A stretch of DNA of 64,000 nt. Origin: Phytoseiulus persimilis. Lineage: Eukaryota; Arthropoda; Arachnida; Mesostigmata; Phytoseiidae. Positions 1-13,900 of the stretch are shown here, in pieces. The position numbers and the translations under genes are program-made. A model generated the notes under the pieces. The model was given only the letters and a program-made list of their open reading frames with translations. It had not been told where the DNA came from and made no database searches. The stretch is from positions 7,998,001 through 8,062,000 of the forward strand of contig CM075102.1 of the NCBI GenBank assembly GCA_037576195.1, given 5' to 3'. How positions within the stretch are numbered: the stretch's first letter is position 1; each line of letters opens with the position of its first letter.

Positions 1-3000
1 CAACAAAGCTGTCTTTCGGCTTTGCCATGTGGCCAGATGACTCAAAATAATCCAAAGAAAAAATGGCGCTATAATCATTAAGCACAGCTTGTTGGGGAAC
101 TCCGGGATCTTACCGGTCCTTCTTCTCCAGTCGTCGGTTCTGTTCCATTGCTCGGTTCGGGGTCCGATGAGGGCGTCAACTTTCGAATAGGGCTCACGCG
201 TAACTTGCGGTGAGCTCTTTGGGGTGTGAGTGGCGCTTTGCGGAACAAAGTTCGATGAACTCCACGCCAAGACCTCATGTTGTCGTGGGAAACCTAACAG
301 TTGCGTTGGACGAGTTCGCAGCTATCTGGTTGGCAACGAGAACGGAGGTGTTTACGGGATGGAATCAAACCAGACCGGATCTGGTCCTCTTTCAAGTTCG
401 TCCGCGGTTGGCAGTGTTGCCCCGCGAAGATTTGAGAAGCGATCAGCCCGTTGAACGGTGCGTTCGGAGGCTTCTGTGCAATCTCGAACGAACCGTTTTC
501 GGCTCTTCTTTTCTGTCACCATCACAGATACTTACTTCGGACACTAACGAACAGTCGCATCGAGCACTTATAGGGCAGAAGGAAACAGAATCGGCGCTGG
601 AAATCGAGCCCGAGCCGGAGGTTCCGCGGGCCGAGAATATCGCGTGTTCTGTTACACTTTTCCCTGCTGCGCATACGATACAGAGTTGATGCAGGAGTCG
701 TTGCTGGCCCACGTCGTGTGTTTGATGAGACATCTTCTGAGTGCCGTCGATGGAAGATCGTCTCTGTATCATTAGAGCCGGAGATCGCATTACCCTGACA
801 ATTCATGAAACTCCAATCATGAGTGGTAACGCGCAATACCACCGCCGTGTAACCACGGGCAGATCTTTGACAACGAAAGTCACCTCTAACGGCGGCAAGT
901 CGAACGTTTTCCGACAAAACAAACGCTTCTCATTATTCTGGAACGTTTTCTCGAGCGACGCAACCGCTTCTGGTGCAGCTGGCGCGCGCGTTCCGATTGT
1001 TGCCGTATTATATATGCTTAGTAATCGATTTACGCAATCTGATTGTGCGTGTTTATGTGTGCGTGCTCATGAACATTGGCTGCTGTGTGCGTTTGCTCGA
1101 GTATCAGTATCAATCTTTGCTGATATCTTCATTTGCTTGCATGGATCTTGCAGTTGGACATACAGGCGGTCGCCGTGATTGGACAGTGAGACTCTACGGC
1201 GGGCAGATCGCCGCAGAGGTGGAACGAATAACCACTGACTGATTCATTTATCGCTTTTCATCGGAGAAGGCTTTTCACTCGTTGACGTCGTTAACGGAAA
1301 CGAAACATATCGGTAGCCGATGCAGAGATTCAGATCACGAAATTTCCGATGCGGAATTTCGCGAAATAATTGAGCTCAATTGCTTCTCCTCTCTTTCGGA
1401 TATCTACTAAACTCAAGACGTCCGTTCATCAACTTTGTCCGAACTTTGTCGAACTCGTCTGCGATGGTCCTTTCGAGGATTGCTTCGATATTTCTCACCA
1501 CGGGGCGATTTAAACGCTATCGGCTACTAATCGCGGGTCGCTCCGATTGAGTTTTTTTTTCTATTTCCTCAAATCGAACGGCACTTTCGCCTCGATGTGA
1601 ATTTCTGTCCCTGCAGAAGCGAGTTTATACAACCGAAAGCGGAAGTTCCTCGGTGCACTGAGCCCCATTGGGCTGGAACCGAGTTCTCGCGCTCAATCCG
1701 CCGCGATCCCCTGCTTCAGTGCAGAAGGAGGAGAGACCAACAGGCCTACTCGGCTCACTGCGGTTCCACAATTGCAAGGGCATCGTGACGGCGTAAATAT
1801 CGTCGACATCTACTTGCCCTACCCGGATGAAATAGAAAGTCGGTTCCGAAGGGACTTTTGGCTGATCCGAACGGGCAAACAATCAAATATATCACAGGCC
1901 ATCGTCGTCTTCAACGGAGAAAAGATCTCGATGGGCTTTCCCAGAGTACCCGCGGCTTGGGATGATTACTCAACTTGAATACACAGCAGGTAGTTACGGG
2001 GACATCATCGTAGGCGCGCCGCCAGAGGTTGACCGCAGTAATTGTCCATACCAGACTATTAAGGTTAATTGTAGAAGACATTGTAATTTGCCTATGCACT
2101 TTTCTACTGGTCACACTTGACTTGCACTGACCCCCATTGTTCCACGCATCGGCGGTGCATGCGGCCCGAGAGTCTCGCCGAGAAGCCCAGAGTCTTGGAT
2201 TGTGAAGACCTTGCGAAGTATTCCCTGGCCCCGCGGAGGAGCGATACGATCTTTCTCAGTCGTAGTCTCCGCGAAGATTCCTCCACCCGACGGGGCTGAC
2301 CAGAGATCCGATCCACCAGACTACGGTCACAGAGACCGCGGTCGCGTAGGAAGAAATGCGCAGAAGGGATGGTTTCAGACGGAACTCTTTTTTTTTCCTC
2401 CCTCAGCTCCATTATGGAGCCTACTGGATCGGGCGTTGGACCGACCAACCGACAGACCGACGAGTGAGCGAGCGAGCAGAGAAAGAATAATAGGTAGCTG
2501 GCGGTCGAGAAAGTCGAATTTCACAGCGGTCCGATTTTCCACATGGACGATTCGGATCGGAATCGCATCTTGAGACTCGGCTCCAACTCCCAGACCAGCC
2601 CTCAGAACGCAGCCATCGCAGACGCCACAACAACAACAACTACTCGGCGAAAAGAGCCAGAAGTATCACCGTTCAACTTCCCATAATTTTTTGAACAATC
2701 GATGCTTCCTCCGGCTATGCCGCAACGCGAGCAGGAATTCGGTTTGTCCGCGAGTCCGACCCGACAAGTCGCAGTGACCGTGAACGCGCGATCGGTTCCC
2801 GATTTTCCGCCTTCGAGATTCGGACTCCAGACCTCCCTGGTCGGAAGAGCCATGGTGATCATGCACGTTTCCTAGGCGTTTCACCTGCGTCGCTGGTTTT
2901 TGCGAGCTGCGGACCACTCCCGTAGTGAACGGTGAGAAAAAAAACACCCGGTTCTGTTCCTAAAAATCGCGCGTCAAGACCACGAGATCCCGAACTCCGC

Positions 3001-3038
3001 GATCGGGTCATCGTCTCGCGCTCTGCTTCAGAGCTGCC

Positions 3039-3086
3039 GTTGTTGTTGTTGTTGTGGTGGTGGCGGCGGCGGTGGTGGTGGCGGTG
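3039..3086 (+). repeat. Compound triplet repeat GTT/GGT/GGC
   Basis: A run of GTT units passes into GGT and GGC units. It lies in the CpG-rich stretch at 2.3-5.6 kb. Read on the other strand it would encode Thr/Ala runs, but there is no sign that it is coding. Confidence 0.9.
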
Positions 3087-6000
3087 TTCGTGAGCATCGT
3101 GCGGCCCTCTCGATTTTTGCTGCGTTTGTCTCGCCGCCGCATCGCTGCAGCGCGATCTGACATCGGCCGTTCGGTGTTTGCCGGCGCTAGCAACGGTCAG
3201 TCATCAAATCGACGGGTCTCCGGTCGAACGCTCGAGATCTTTCATCGTTTGATTTCATTTCTATGATTATTGCTTCGGCTTCTCGACTTCTCATCTTCTC
3301 CAGCTTTCTTCTCCTCTTTTCAATCATCATCGTCATCGTTATCAGCAACTTTTGTGCGTGTCGTGGACATCAGAAGTTCATTTCATTTTCCACAATCCTG
3401 ATTTGGTTATGTATTTTTTGTTGCATTCAGCCTTTCGGTCCCGTGTTCAATTCACGCGATTGCACGGTTCCAATCTGCGATATATCGGTCAATCGATCGA
3501 TCGATGGATTTCTCGTATTTACGGCTTTCGCGGCGGTGAATGCGCAAAATAGATCGGGTTAACGTAGGGGTCTGGTGATGGGAAGCTCATCGGTGCGTCC
3601 TGTTCTCACATGTCCGGACTTCAGACGGAGCTTTTACCGAAGAAAGATGGAAAAAAAAATGGATGGAATGAGCTGAAGAGAGGCCTGCTGTGGAGCTCTC
3701 TCCGCTCTGAGGTGGTTGCGAGTACGGGCGAGCCATGAGCGCAAGGCATCTATCAGATTACGGCGGAAGTCACAACGGCAACGACAGAAGAGACACAGAC
3801 AGAAGACAATTGTCCCGGAGCGAGGTGCGGTTCGATGACCTCGGGTCCGAGTTCTGAGTGGCCAACGGTTCACGTGCGTGTCCTGAGGATAAGTTTTTCG
3901 TCCGGCGAACAACCGGTTGGCTTTTTTCTTTCTTTTCGGATGCTCGCTCACCGACTCACACTCGCTCGACATGAGGAGAGAACGGGGCCCTCATGCTCGA
4001 CCCGTCGTTCGGTCCCTCGATCCACTAATCACCCCCTTGGGCGTCGGGGCCACTTCTTCGTCATCGTCGTCGTGAAACGACGAAACATTTCTGACTGATC
4101 CTGCATTCATCCCAGTGCCGTCGGTCCGAATGCTGCTGCTGTTTAATAAGAGTCAGCCGCTAGTCAGCGAGCTGTCAGTGGTTTCGAATCTGAGGAGCAT
4201 CCGAGTTAGAGAGGGAGAAGGAGTCTGGAGCCGAGCCTCCGAGCGGTCGAATGACTTTCCTCGGCTCGATTCTCCTCGGATTGTTGGTCGCTCGCTTGGT
4301 TAGGGCCGACTGACACCGGCCCCGGTTGAAAGAGATGGCTCGTTGGCCGGCCGGTCGTTCGGCTGAATCATCGGTCGAAGAACGACTTTCGTTCATCATG
4401 CTTGCGTGTCTTTTCGTTCTGATTAGCATATTGTTATTAAACAGAGCGACTACAACGGCATCGCCAACAATATCTGGATCGCGCGGTCTGACGAGCAGCA
4501 ACGTGAGCGGACCCGGAATGAATTTTGACTTTTTTGCCTCCTGTCTCGATGCTGCGAACTGTTTCGTGGCGTTTGTCCTCATCCGTCGGGAACGAACGTT
4601 GCAAGCTCGCTTACCCGTTGGTTTTCGCCATCGGTAGACTAACTCGGTGGACACGACGCAGATGAACAGGGACGCCTACCGATGCCGGCGATCATATGTG
4701 AAGGTCTGTGCAGTGAGATGGAACTTCGCAAAAGTGAAACCAATAGCGACAGCACTGTTCGTCGCGCTCGGCATTCGGTGGTTTTGTGAATAAATATCCC
4801 CATCTGACGGTGAGCGTGCCTGGCCCACTCGGTAATTGCTTCTACATGACTGGTAGATCCATGTGGTTGTGTGTGGGCAGAGCTCGCTGCTACTTCGTGG
4901 CCAAGAGTGGAATTCTCGGAAAAATTCACAATAAATAATAGGTTCCGACGAAAGTCGATGAATGAAGTGATGAAACGAACAAACGAATCGTAAAACCTAC
5001 GCGAAAGTACCTGGCACCACGCGTGGTCGAGCTGGACTTAGCGTGTTCTGTGGCCTCGGTGGGCATTTGTCGTCGTTAGCCGAATGAGAACAATGGTTTA
5101 ATTGCGATTTTCTGTCGCGTGCGATTTCTACATTCTGTGCCCCGCTCCTGTTTACGACTCGCAACAATACCAGAGCTTGATGGTCCGGTCTGGCTCATCG
5201 CGATCACCTCTCACGATGTGGAGAAGACTCCATCGAATGTTGAACAAACATCCTCTCCATTCCTCCGCAGTCTCGTCCAGCCCGTTCGATTCTGCGAATG
5301 CTCACGTCCTGTTCCGTGTTGACAAAGCTCAGCGTCCTTTTTTCCACCGTTCCGAGGATTTTGGAGAGAAGGGGGTTCGCGGTTTCCCTCGAGTCCTCGT
5401 GGGCTCCAAAGAGCGACTTTAACAACGACAACAACGATTCGAAACAGCGCGACGAAGCTCAACCACGCGTCCGCGAGTCACGTGAGCCGCGGTCGTCGTC
5501 CAAGTTGCATTTCGGATGTCCCAGTTCCAGTGAGCGGCAGCGGCGACTCGCCCCCACCTCTAGACGTACGCGTAGTCGTCCCCATACGTATCCGCCTCCC
5601 GATGTGGAGCGGCGTTTCAGTTCGCCAATCGGTCGCACACTCTCCGTAGCGTATGGATTGTTTCCATGTACGCGCTTCGAAGCAACGAATCGTTGAATAT
5701 TTTCTGCTCTTCCTCGTTCCCAGTCATCATTGTTGCTGGCGGTGCCGCCGTCAGGAGAGATGCGTTCGATACATCGGTTGAACGGTTTTCCTCCACCGAC
5801 ACGCGCAGAAAGTGTGCGAAGATGGAAGGGTTCGTTGCTTGAACGATGCAAATTGGGAGCTCCCCGTAGTGAAGCTCTCGAAGTCTTCATCCGTGGCTCC
5901 TTTATCTTGGTGCCGTCGTGACATTCGCCACGAGGCGAACTCTGCTCCCGCTTGGCGGAGCCGTTCAAGAAGGTCTGAAACAGCAACGGCCGAACCCTGA

Positions 6001-8545
6001 ATTCTTCCAACGGTATTTCTCTGTGCTCCAGAAAACCCTAGGTGAAGGCCTCCGGTTCCGGACGCTTCTCTCCCCTGAACTCAGGGATCAGATCCGCGGC
6101 TCAGATCTCTCCGAGTCATCAAGCTGAGTGTTCTCATATAAATCCTGTGCAAACAAAGGAAGACACCAGAAGATGTATTTCCCTACATGTTGAAGATTCC
6201 GGATAAACTGTGCTTCCCTTGAGCGAAACGCCGACAGTCGTTTCACAAACCGAAGAGGTCATTGCGTTGGAGATCTAAGACGTATCCCCCGATACTGCTC
6301 TTCTGAACGACTCCTCTTAACGGTGTTTCTTCTCGCGTTCTTCTTCGTGTCGATGCTATCCTGCGTAGAAGAAGTGGGACGATTCGGGCTCTCATTAAGA
6401 CGAGGCGGCAGATAGAATCGTTCTCGGAGAGGCATTACTTGGCTACGCGGAACTCCGCTGACGGCAGGGTTCCTGTCAGGAATCCTCTCGCGGCAACTTT
6501 TCGCTCCGTCATTTGTCTGCGACTCGTCGCGAGATGTGGCCCAGGGTGCGGAAAGGATCCTGAGCCGAGGTATGACGGCGACGAGCTCGATGAAGAACAT
6601 CGATCGTGGGAATCCTCAGAGTTATTGGAGCCGATCAAAATGCCCGGAAACATGAACAGTCTTGATCGAACACACGCCTCGAGCTCTTCGAGAGACGACT
6701 GCGGATCCTCTCCCGGAGACGACGCTCGATTGATCCATCGATCTTTCCCGCCATTGAGAAACCGATCAGCGGGCAGCTATTTGTTGCCTGCCCGCGTGTG
6801 TGTTTGTTTGTCAAGCTGACAGAAAATCTCGTTGCGCTATTACAGAAACGAGCAGATGTAACAACATTGTGAGAGACAATAGACCATCTGAGCCGAAGAA
6901 TTGTGGGCTGGGAGTCTTAGTAACAGCGATTCGGTTCGATGTCCCTCGAGTGGTGCCGAGTTGATTTGCTGCGTTTCAGCTACTTCGATTTTCCGGAAAA
7001 TGTTTTTTATTCGGGGTTGCGTCATCGGCGTTCCGGTTGAGACGAAATGCCTCGCGAAGTCTAACGACCGTTTGTTTGATTCTTCTCCCCGACGCTGTGA
7101 CTCAGTTATCCTTCATCTCTTCGTCCGCGCGATTCTGTCAGCTGGTTCGATCGCTTCGGACAGCCTAGGCCCTAGGTCATTCCTGTTTCGGGAGAGCTGT
7201 ACAACGACCCGTACCGACCAAATTTTCTGTCGTTTGGGGGATCAGGGATAAGGAAGGAGCAAAGCTTAGAGTCGAAGAAGAACAGCCCGACCTGTACATG
7301 AACTGATCAAGAATAATCAGAAACGGCTGGAGAAAGTTGAAGGAATGTGTCGGAGGAAAATTGCCGCGGGCGTCTGTCACGCACGAACTACCCTCAACAT
7401 GGCGCTCTTGATTTCTGAGACTTTTTTGATTTCTCGTCCTTCTGCCGTTTCGAATCGATAATAATGGAACGAATCCGCGGAAGCTGAGTGTGGAGTTCGA
7501 TGTTGGCATGCTGGATCCACGAATGGAGTCTCCCGGGCTTACTCCCCAGGTGCGATGCTCTCGCTGCTGAACTGTTCTTCGCCCATTGTGGATTGCCGCC
7601 CACGACTCTGCTCTCGGAAGTTGCGAAACGCCTTCTTCCGAGCAATCATTCGCCCGCGGACAGCTGTTCCGAACGAGCCAGCGGATCGGAACAGAAGAAA
7701 ACTCCAAGAGCATTCGGAAATAATGCATTATCGACGATTATTATTGTCGACTCGTCGCTATGGACAGGCGAATCAAAGCTATGAAGTTTAACGAAGCACA
7801 GCCACAGCCCGCGACGAGCTTCGCAGGACAACAATGGCATCGGGTCCGATCGAATCGAAGGCCGTGTCGTCCAATTATGGCGCATGTTTCCGTTTTTTTT
7901 CTCTCGAGTTGCTGCATTCTATGTCGTTCGTTAATCTTGAATTTCTCCCATTGTATCTCCAAGGCTCTCCCGAGGATCGAGGCGGCTTCCATATTGAAGC
8001 AATTTCATTCATTTCTCGAGATTCGTTCATTGTCGGTGATGAAAAACCGAAGCGCTGCTGTGAATGCGGAAAACCGTTTCTTTGTGTAGCAGCAGAAACC
8101 GTACACGCCGCTGTTCGATTTTCTGAAACGACGCCATCGGCACTCTACTCGCGGGCTCGCGTTTCCGTTGGGAATACATTCCTTGTCTGGCTTCTTATGA
8201 GATCAATAGTCCACGGCTTGGACTAATAATCCGTTATTTCTCCTCGGCGACGGCATTTCGTAGACTTGGAGCAGCGCAACAAAGTTTCAGAAGTCGGGCT
8301 CCGGTCCGGAGGCGAACCGCTTGTTGATCGAGCTCGTTACCTTCTAACAGATTGACGAACGCTCTTGGAACGAAATCAGAGCATAAACAATCACAGAAAC
8401 AGGAGAAAGAGAGGGAGAAGGAACTGGTCATTAGAGCTGAACTGGTAGCTAAGCTCCGTGTGACTTTCGATGCGCCTGATGCCGGTCATTAATTTTTCGG
8501 CCACCGAATGCCGCATTCTGGTATGGCACGAGATGCTCCGCTTCC

Positions 8546-8581
8546 ACAATCGAAAAACTTCCTCAGAAGTTTTTCGATTGT
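8546..8581. repeat. Perfect 15-bp inverted repeat, 6-base loop
   Basis: ACAATCGAAAAACTT at 8546-8560 and its exact reverse complement at 8567-8581 flank CCTCAG. Weaker pairing (TTCC at 8542-8545 with GGAA at 8585-8588) can extend the stem past a small bulge. The function is unknown. Confidence 0.6.
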
Positions 8582-10788
8582 TTGGGAAACTCGTTCTCGA
8601 GAAATCTTCCCTCGAAAAAGAGACCCAATAACGTCTGGTCGAAGGACTGGCTCTTTGGCTGGCGCCGCTCGATCGAAATTCGCCATTATGAATCAACTTG
8701 GGACGCGTTCAACTAGAAGAAGAGCCAAGGAGAATTTAGCGCCGATCGATACGACAGAGTAGCACCACTTCCAGCGGAATTTATGAGGCTAACTCTTTTT
8801 CTTCGTCCCATCTTCTGCTGGCGCCGTTTCTGCCCTGGCATTCGTTTTCTGAACCGTTGCTGAAATTTTGGCTTTTTCGGCCAAAGACATTTATGTCGAC
8901 GGTAACGGGCGAGTGAGCGGACCGGCGGCTGGAAAGCTTTCCCCTGTGTATCAACGGCAAATTTATGCCATCCCATAATTATAGACTTACTTTTGCCGTC
9001 CCCGTATACGATGACCGCCGGCTTCTTGCAAGCTGCGCTTCACCCGCCTCGAGCTCAAACCACTTTCAACGACTGTGTCTTGTGTAGCGAAGACTGAGGA
9101 TTGACCTGGAAAGAGCAGCCACCGATGGTATCATCGAACTTTGATAGTTTGATGGTTTCGATGCGAGTGATTCATCATCGTCCATGTCGGAACATCGCGA
9201 CAAAGACGAATCATCACGAAAATGAGCGGGTTCCAGCGCTGCACCCGACCGGGAGCCAATCTCAAAGCGGGAATTCTCATCTATCAGCGTCCTCAGAACA
9301 CAAACGCGAAATACAGTGCAGATTCAAATCCCCCTGTTCGTGCCTCTTCTAGGCCTTGCGCGACGAACTCCTCCGATTCTTGGCTCGGAGCTTCCTCGAT
9401 AGGAATTCGCCGGCCCATGAGATCTCCCTCTGGCTCGACTTCCCAGAACAGACCTCAAAAGTGAGGGCGAAATTTCGAACCTCTCATCGGCCCAGAACCT
9501 ATTCCGACTTACTCGATTTCGCCTTCGTTGTTTGGGAAGGTTCCGAGGTCCTGTCTTGGTGTTACCAGAATATTTTTTGTCATCATCTTGAGCATCGTTC
9601 CCATCTTCGATTGACGTGAGCAAATGATACACTGTCGGTGGCATTCAGTTGACGAATTCGATTTATGGTATACAGAAGGTACTCTAATAGTACCTCTAAT
9701 AGCCGCTGAACAGGGAGCCTGAGTCGATTCGGGAGTCCGCATGAGCTCGATGATGATCTTATGATGCGGCTCCTCGACTTCTCGGCAACGCAAATCGTTT
9801 CGAAATGACCAACCCACGAAGAAAAGTCAATTGTATGAGATAAATTTACGAGGGAACCCTCTCGGGGTAATGATACTTCTTAGATCCCTCGTCCTGTGGA
9901 AGAAATTCGCAAGAATTTGAAAAAAAAAGAGTGTTTCCCGGAGTTGCCGCGGCGCGGGATACTCCGACCGAGATGAGGGACAAATTGAAAAAGGCGCACG
10001 AGTCAAAGAAAAAGTGAAGTTGAAAAAACTGTAATTTCATATTCTGTTGGAGGAGCTCCGAGGCCCAGAGCCACTCCCACGGCCCGCCGTTCGGTCGACT
10101 GACCGACCGATACGACGTCGGAACGTTTAAGCCGTCTGGCTGGTCGGGGTGTCGCAGGAAACGCGGCCTTTCTCGTTGTTTCTCTGTGGTTTCATCCCGC
10201 CGTCGTCTTCATGACCGTACGGGAGGAAAAAATGAGTGGTCACGCTCTGTCCCGGGCGGTGGCAGTTGCGGTTGCAACGTTCAACTTGAAATCCAGGGAG
10301 CCCAAAACGCCCAGTCGTGAGTTGAGCCTTCGGAGACGATTTGGAATTTTCTCCATTTTTCTTTCTCTTTGCCTACTTGTTCCTGACATTCCGATTTTCT
10401 CGGTTTTAATTGCAAAGAACGGGCGGGTCGGCAAAGGGACGGAAGGACGGGCGAACAAACGAGCGAGCGAATGCTGAAGCTATGAACGCATCGACGTAGA
10501 TGCCGGGCAAGAGAAGGAAACTACTCCCAAGTGCCGACCAGAAGTCTAACCTAGAGTCATCGCTCAAGTTCCAAATGGAGAACGACTTTGTAAGTTTTCT
10601 GGTCGGTGTGCTGAATGAGTGATTTGATTGAACATTCGAGGTGTCAAGATTTGAGTTTCTGTGGAGTTTGGTATCCGCTGAAAACGCGGAACAAACTTTT
10701 TCTTCTTTCGCCAAAAGACTTGATTCAATAGAATTTTTCTCCTCTTTCTGTGTCTTCATCCCATCGATTTCGGCGGGAAACGTGTCAG

Positions 10789-10904
10789 TGACTCGATGGG
10801 TACGATGCCGAAACGGCGCTATGACGCTGAGGCCCGAGGCTGCGCAAGCAGTTGAGGACACGGTTGCGCTGGTTCGATCCACCGCCCATCAAAGGCATCC
10901 AGAT
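10789..10904 (+). CDS. Candidate upstream KIND exon of Spire
   Basis: After a pyrimidine-rich stretch and cgtgtcag ending at 10788, this frame encodes TRWVRCRNGAMTLRPEAAQ and about 20 more residues. KIND domains of Spire have the pattern R-[DN]-G-[AST]-[VM]-T-L roughly 25 residues before the segment that opens exon 1 here, and the spacing fits. Ending at 10904 gives phase 0, which matches exon 1. Against it, the gtgtaa donor is poor (a better gtaacc two bases on breaks the frame), the intron would be 16.8 kb, and I cannot find the exon before it. Confidence 0.33.
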
Positions 10905-13900
10905 GTGTAACCAGCGTGTAATTCTCCAGATAATTGCCGCTCGGTAAGCTGGAATCGCCTCCGGCGCCAGAAGAGTGGGAGTGTAACGAGGTGGAATTCC
11001 CCTAAGAGGACCATTAGAATTGGGAGGAATCTGGCTGAGAGAGCTGCGAGAAATCGAAAACTCGCTCGGCCAGTTTCGATGCACCACAACACTTCAACGG
11101 TCGAATTGGAGGCCAACCTGGAAGGACAGGCTCCGTTCCTCACGGGATGATGAGACAAGACCATGGCGCACAGGCAATACCCTGCAGCAGTTGTTCCGAA
11201 AATCTTTACTCCATCCCCGAGCTCTGAAAAGCTACCTATCATTCGGATCGTTCGGAGCATTCCGGTAGCAGCGAGGTCTCCGCCGCTAACTGATTCCGCA
11301 TTTGAGAGCGACCTGTACATGGGTACGACCACGAGAGCAAGGCTCTGAGCCTTGAATAGTTCGTGCTTATCCTCGCGAAAGGATGAGTTCTGGCGATTAT
11401 GAGTTCTAGTCATTTGGATAGAGCTTTTTGAATCTCCCCAAAAAACGATGTTGTCAGTTCTCGCAAGCTTTCGTCATCCGGTTAAGGTCTATCGACACCA
11501 TTGTCGAGTGCGTCGATACCTCGGGACGACCTCATGGACTCGGATTCGCATCCAAGATGCGCGTTCTCCTCCGCGAATGATGAACTCGTTCAACAGGCTG
11601 GCGATATGGGACAACCATCTGGTTTGGGATTTGTAGTGGACGGCTTGTTTTCCCCAACGAAACATATTCGAGGCGTATTTCATCCGATTCAAGCCAAGCC
11701 GATGTCGGAAAGCCGGAAAAACTCGCGGCGAACGATTTGAACTTCAGCGAAAGACCGGATGATCGGCCAACTGACTATTCGATCGTCTGGTTGTTGATCG
11801 ATTGGAACGCGCGCGGGGTGGCAGGTGGCACCTTTTTTGAAGCACCTGATCTGCGCTGTTCCTGCTCGGCGAAGCAGCGATCGACAATGTACTTCTCGTT
11901 GTTGTTGATGCTGGTATTGTTGATTTGCTTGTTGTTCTCATTGGCGTAGCTCCGGTCGTTGTAGTGATTATTGCTTCTGCCGGGGCGGCGGCGTCGACGG
12001 CGTCGTTACCAATGTTAATTGCCATTCGTGCGGTTAAAACACTCGTTTGTCAGCTCGCGGGTCTCTCCGTGGGTCTATCGGCGGTTCGCTCGCTCGCTCT
12101 GAAGGCATTGTGCTTGATGGCATTGCGCCGTTGGCAGCCCGCGATCTGGGTCGTGACGGCTACACCATTGAGCACAATTTAAATGTTCGCGCCTCCGCAA
12201 ATCGAACTTGTTCTATAGTAAATTGCTCTGTCGCTCGAGCAGGCAGCATCGGCGGCGGAGTCTCGGCAGAAAAGAAGAGAAAGGAAAGACCCCGGCCCAG
12301 AAGGAGGAATTTGATGATGACGACGACTACTGCGAGTGACTAGTGATGGTTGGCGCACATCATTTGATCGATGCCAGTGAGACCCTTTTATAGAATTTAA
12401 GACTCTGGCGCCAGCGCTGGTTCTAAGGCCCGCTTCGAGTGAAGTCGAGTCGAGGTAAGGCGGCGGCGGCACCCATCCTTCAAGAGACAATGGGTTCGAC
12501 TTCTCGGTGGCGGCGGTTTCTTCGTAACACCGTATCTCAGCCGCCTTTAGCGGTACTTAGTGCGTTGACCGTGAACTGATTAACAGGCGACTCTGCTGTG
12601 TTAACTCTGCCGCAACACCAACGAGTCCTCAGCGACAGCCCACGTCCATGACTCGGGATCTATCTTCTATTTTCGCTTGGGGCTGGGAGAGCTCGCTCTG
12701 AAATCCTCGTCGCCGAGAGCGTCTTCCGTATTTCCCACGGATCGCTGACGCGAGACTTTCGATTGGGAGGATGTGGTCTGTGACCGTAGATTCGGTGTGA
12801 CGCCCTCGTAGAATGCACATTCATCCGATGACTCTCTTAAAACTGCCCTGGCTTGATTCGGCTCACATCGGGTCCATCACCTGATGCTGTGTGGAAAACC
12901 GAACCGGCTCGTCCTTCCACTTGCATCCAGCTCCGTAACGATTGCGCGAGATTCAGGAGGAAAATAAGGAGAGACGGAGCTGAAATTTGAGCACAGCGGC
13001 TGCTCCGCGCAAGGGGCGTTTCGTGTGTCGACCGATATGGCAACGATCTACGTGTTGTTGCCGTGCTAACGGCTGGAAATGGACAAGGGAGCGAACTTCA
13101 CGCGGATTCCTCTGGACACTGTCGATATTGACACCACATACGAAACCCATAACCCTGTACGGTCTGTCGCTCCTGAACTGAGGAGGAGCCCTGGCCGCAG
13201 CTCCGACGGCGGGTCTACCCAAGAATTCAGTCATCGAAGGAACTGACAGAACCAGCTCATGCGGGTTTCCCTAAGAAATCAGAACCTCTTCATAGATTCA
13301 GTCCAGTAATCCGAACTCAGACCAGGAAGTGGGAAAAACTGATAGAATAGAGAGACATCCCGTTTCGGTCTGCCCAGGGCGGGTCTGTTGGCTGGACCGG
13401 CTAGCCTCTCGCCGAACGCTGCTCGCAAAATATCGGAATTTCAGAATCGGGTGCTCCGTCTCCTTCAACGGCGAACGACGCATTTGACGGGAGGTTTAGC
13501 GACAGGATAATATCATGCGAATGGGCATCAGAACCGAGAGGAGCATCTCATCCATTCGCGGGTCGCTGACAGCGAGGGGGAATGAAGAGCGGAAAGGTAA
13601 TCATACTCGGTACGCTTCTACCCCACGTTGCCTAAAGGGCTTCTGGAATACCGAAACCAGAGCTGGGAGCTTAATCGCTCGGGGTTGAGCTGGAACGAGT
13701 GAAGACGGTTGGATGAGTTCGACCGGAAGCTTCCGGACAATGCTGTGTTAGGCGAGGGAGGGAACCTTTTCGATTGATTATTTTTTGTTCGCGGCCAGCG
13801 ACGAGATGTGAGAAAAATGGTGGAGAGGGGAACAGACCGAGCTGGGAATAATTCAAAAATCACCGCGCATTTTCCATCAGGGATCAGCCGAAGTTATGCG

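Larger units (their letters stand above)
1..10788. other. Region without a provable gene: far 5' intron, promoter or intergenic
   Basis: I find no conserved protein motif here on either strand. The stretch 2300-5600 is rich in CpG, triplet runs (for example 3039-3086) and GACC/GAGC tetranucleotides, a look often seen around promoters and 5' leaders. An inverted repeat sits at 8546-8581. Several open frames of 100-180 codons occur (for example 255-689 + and 5459-6010 -) but none is recognised and such lengths are expected by chance. Confidence 0.5.

Noticed and set aside
1060-1170. HEHWLLCAFARVSVSIF, faintly like the E-E-H-x-W-A start of KIND
   Set aside because: Key residues do not line up and no splice phase fits the next KIND segment.
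5459-6010. 183-codon open frame on the - strand
   Set aside because: Arg/Ser/Gly-rich low-complexity look typical of shadow frames in this composition; no domain or splice support.
7177-7728. 183-codon open frame on the - strand
   Set aside because: No recognisable motif; length expected by chance among six frames of 64 kb.
10873-10885. GGTTCGATCC resembling a tRNA B box
   Set aside because: No A box or cloverleaf arms at the right distance.
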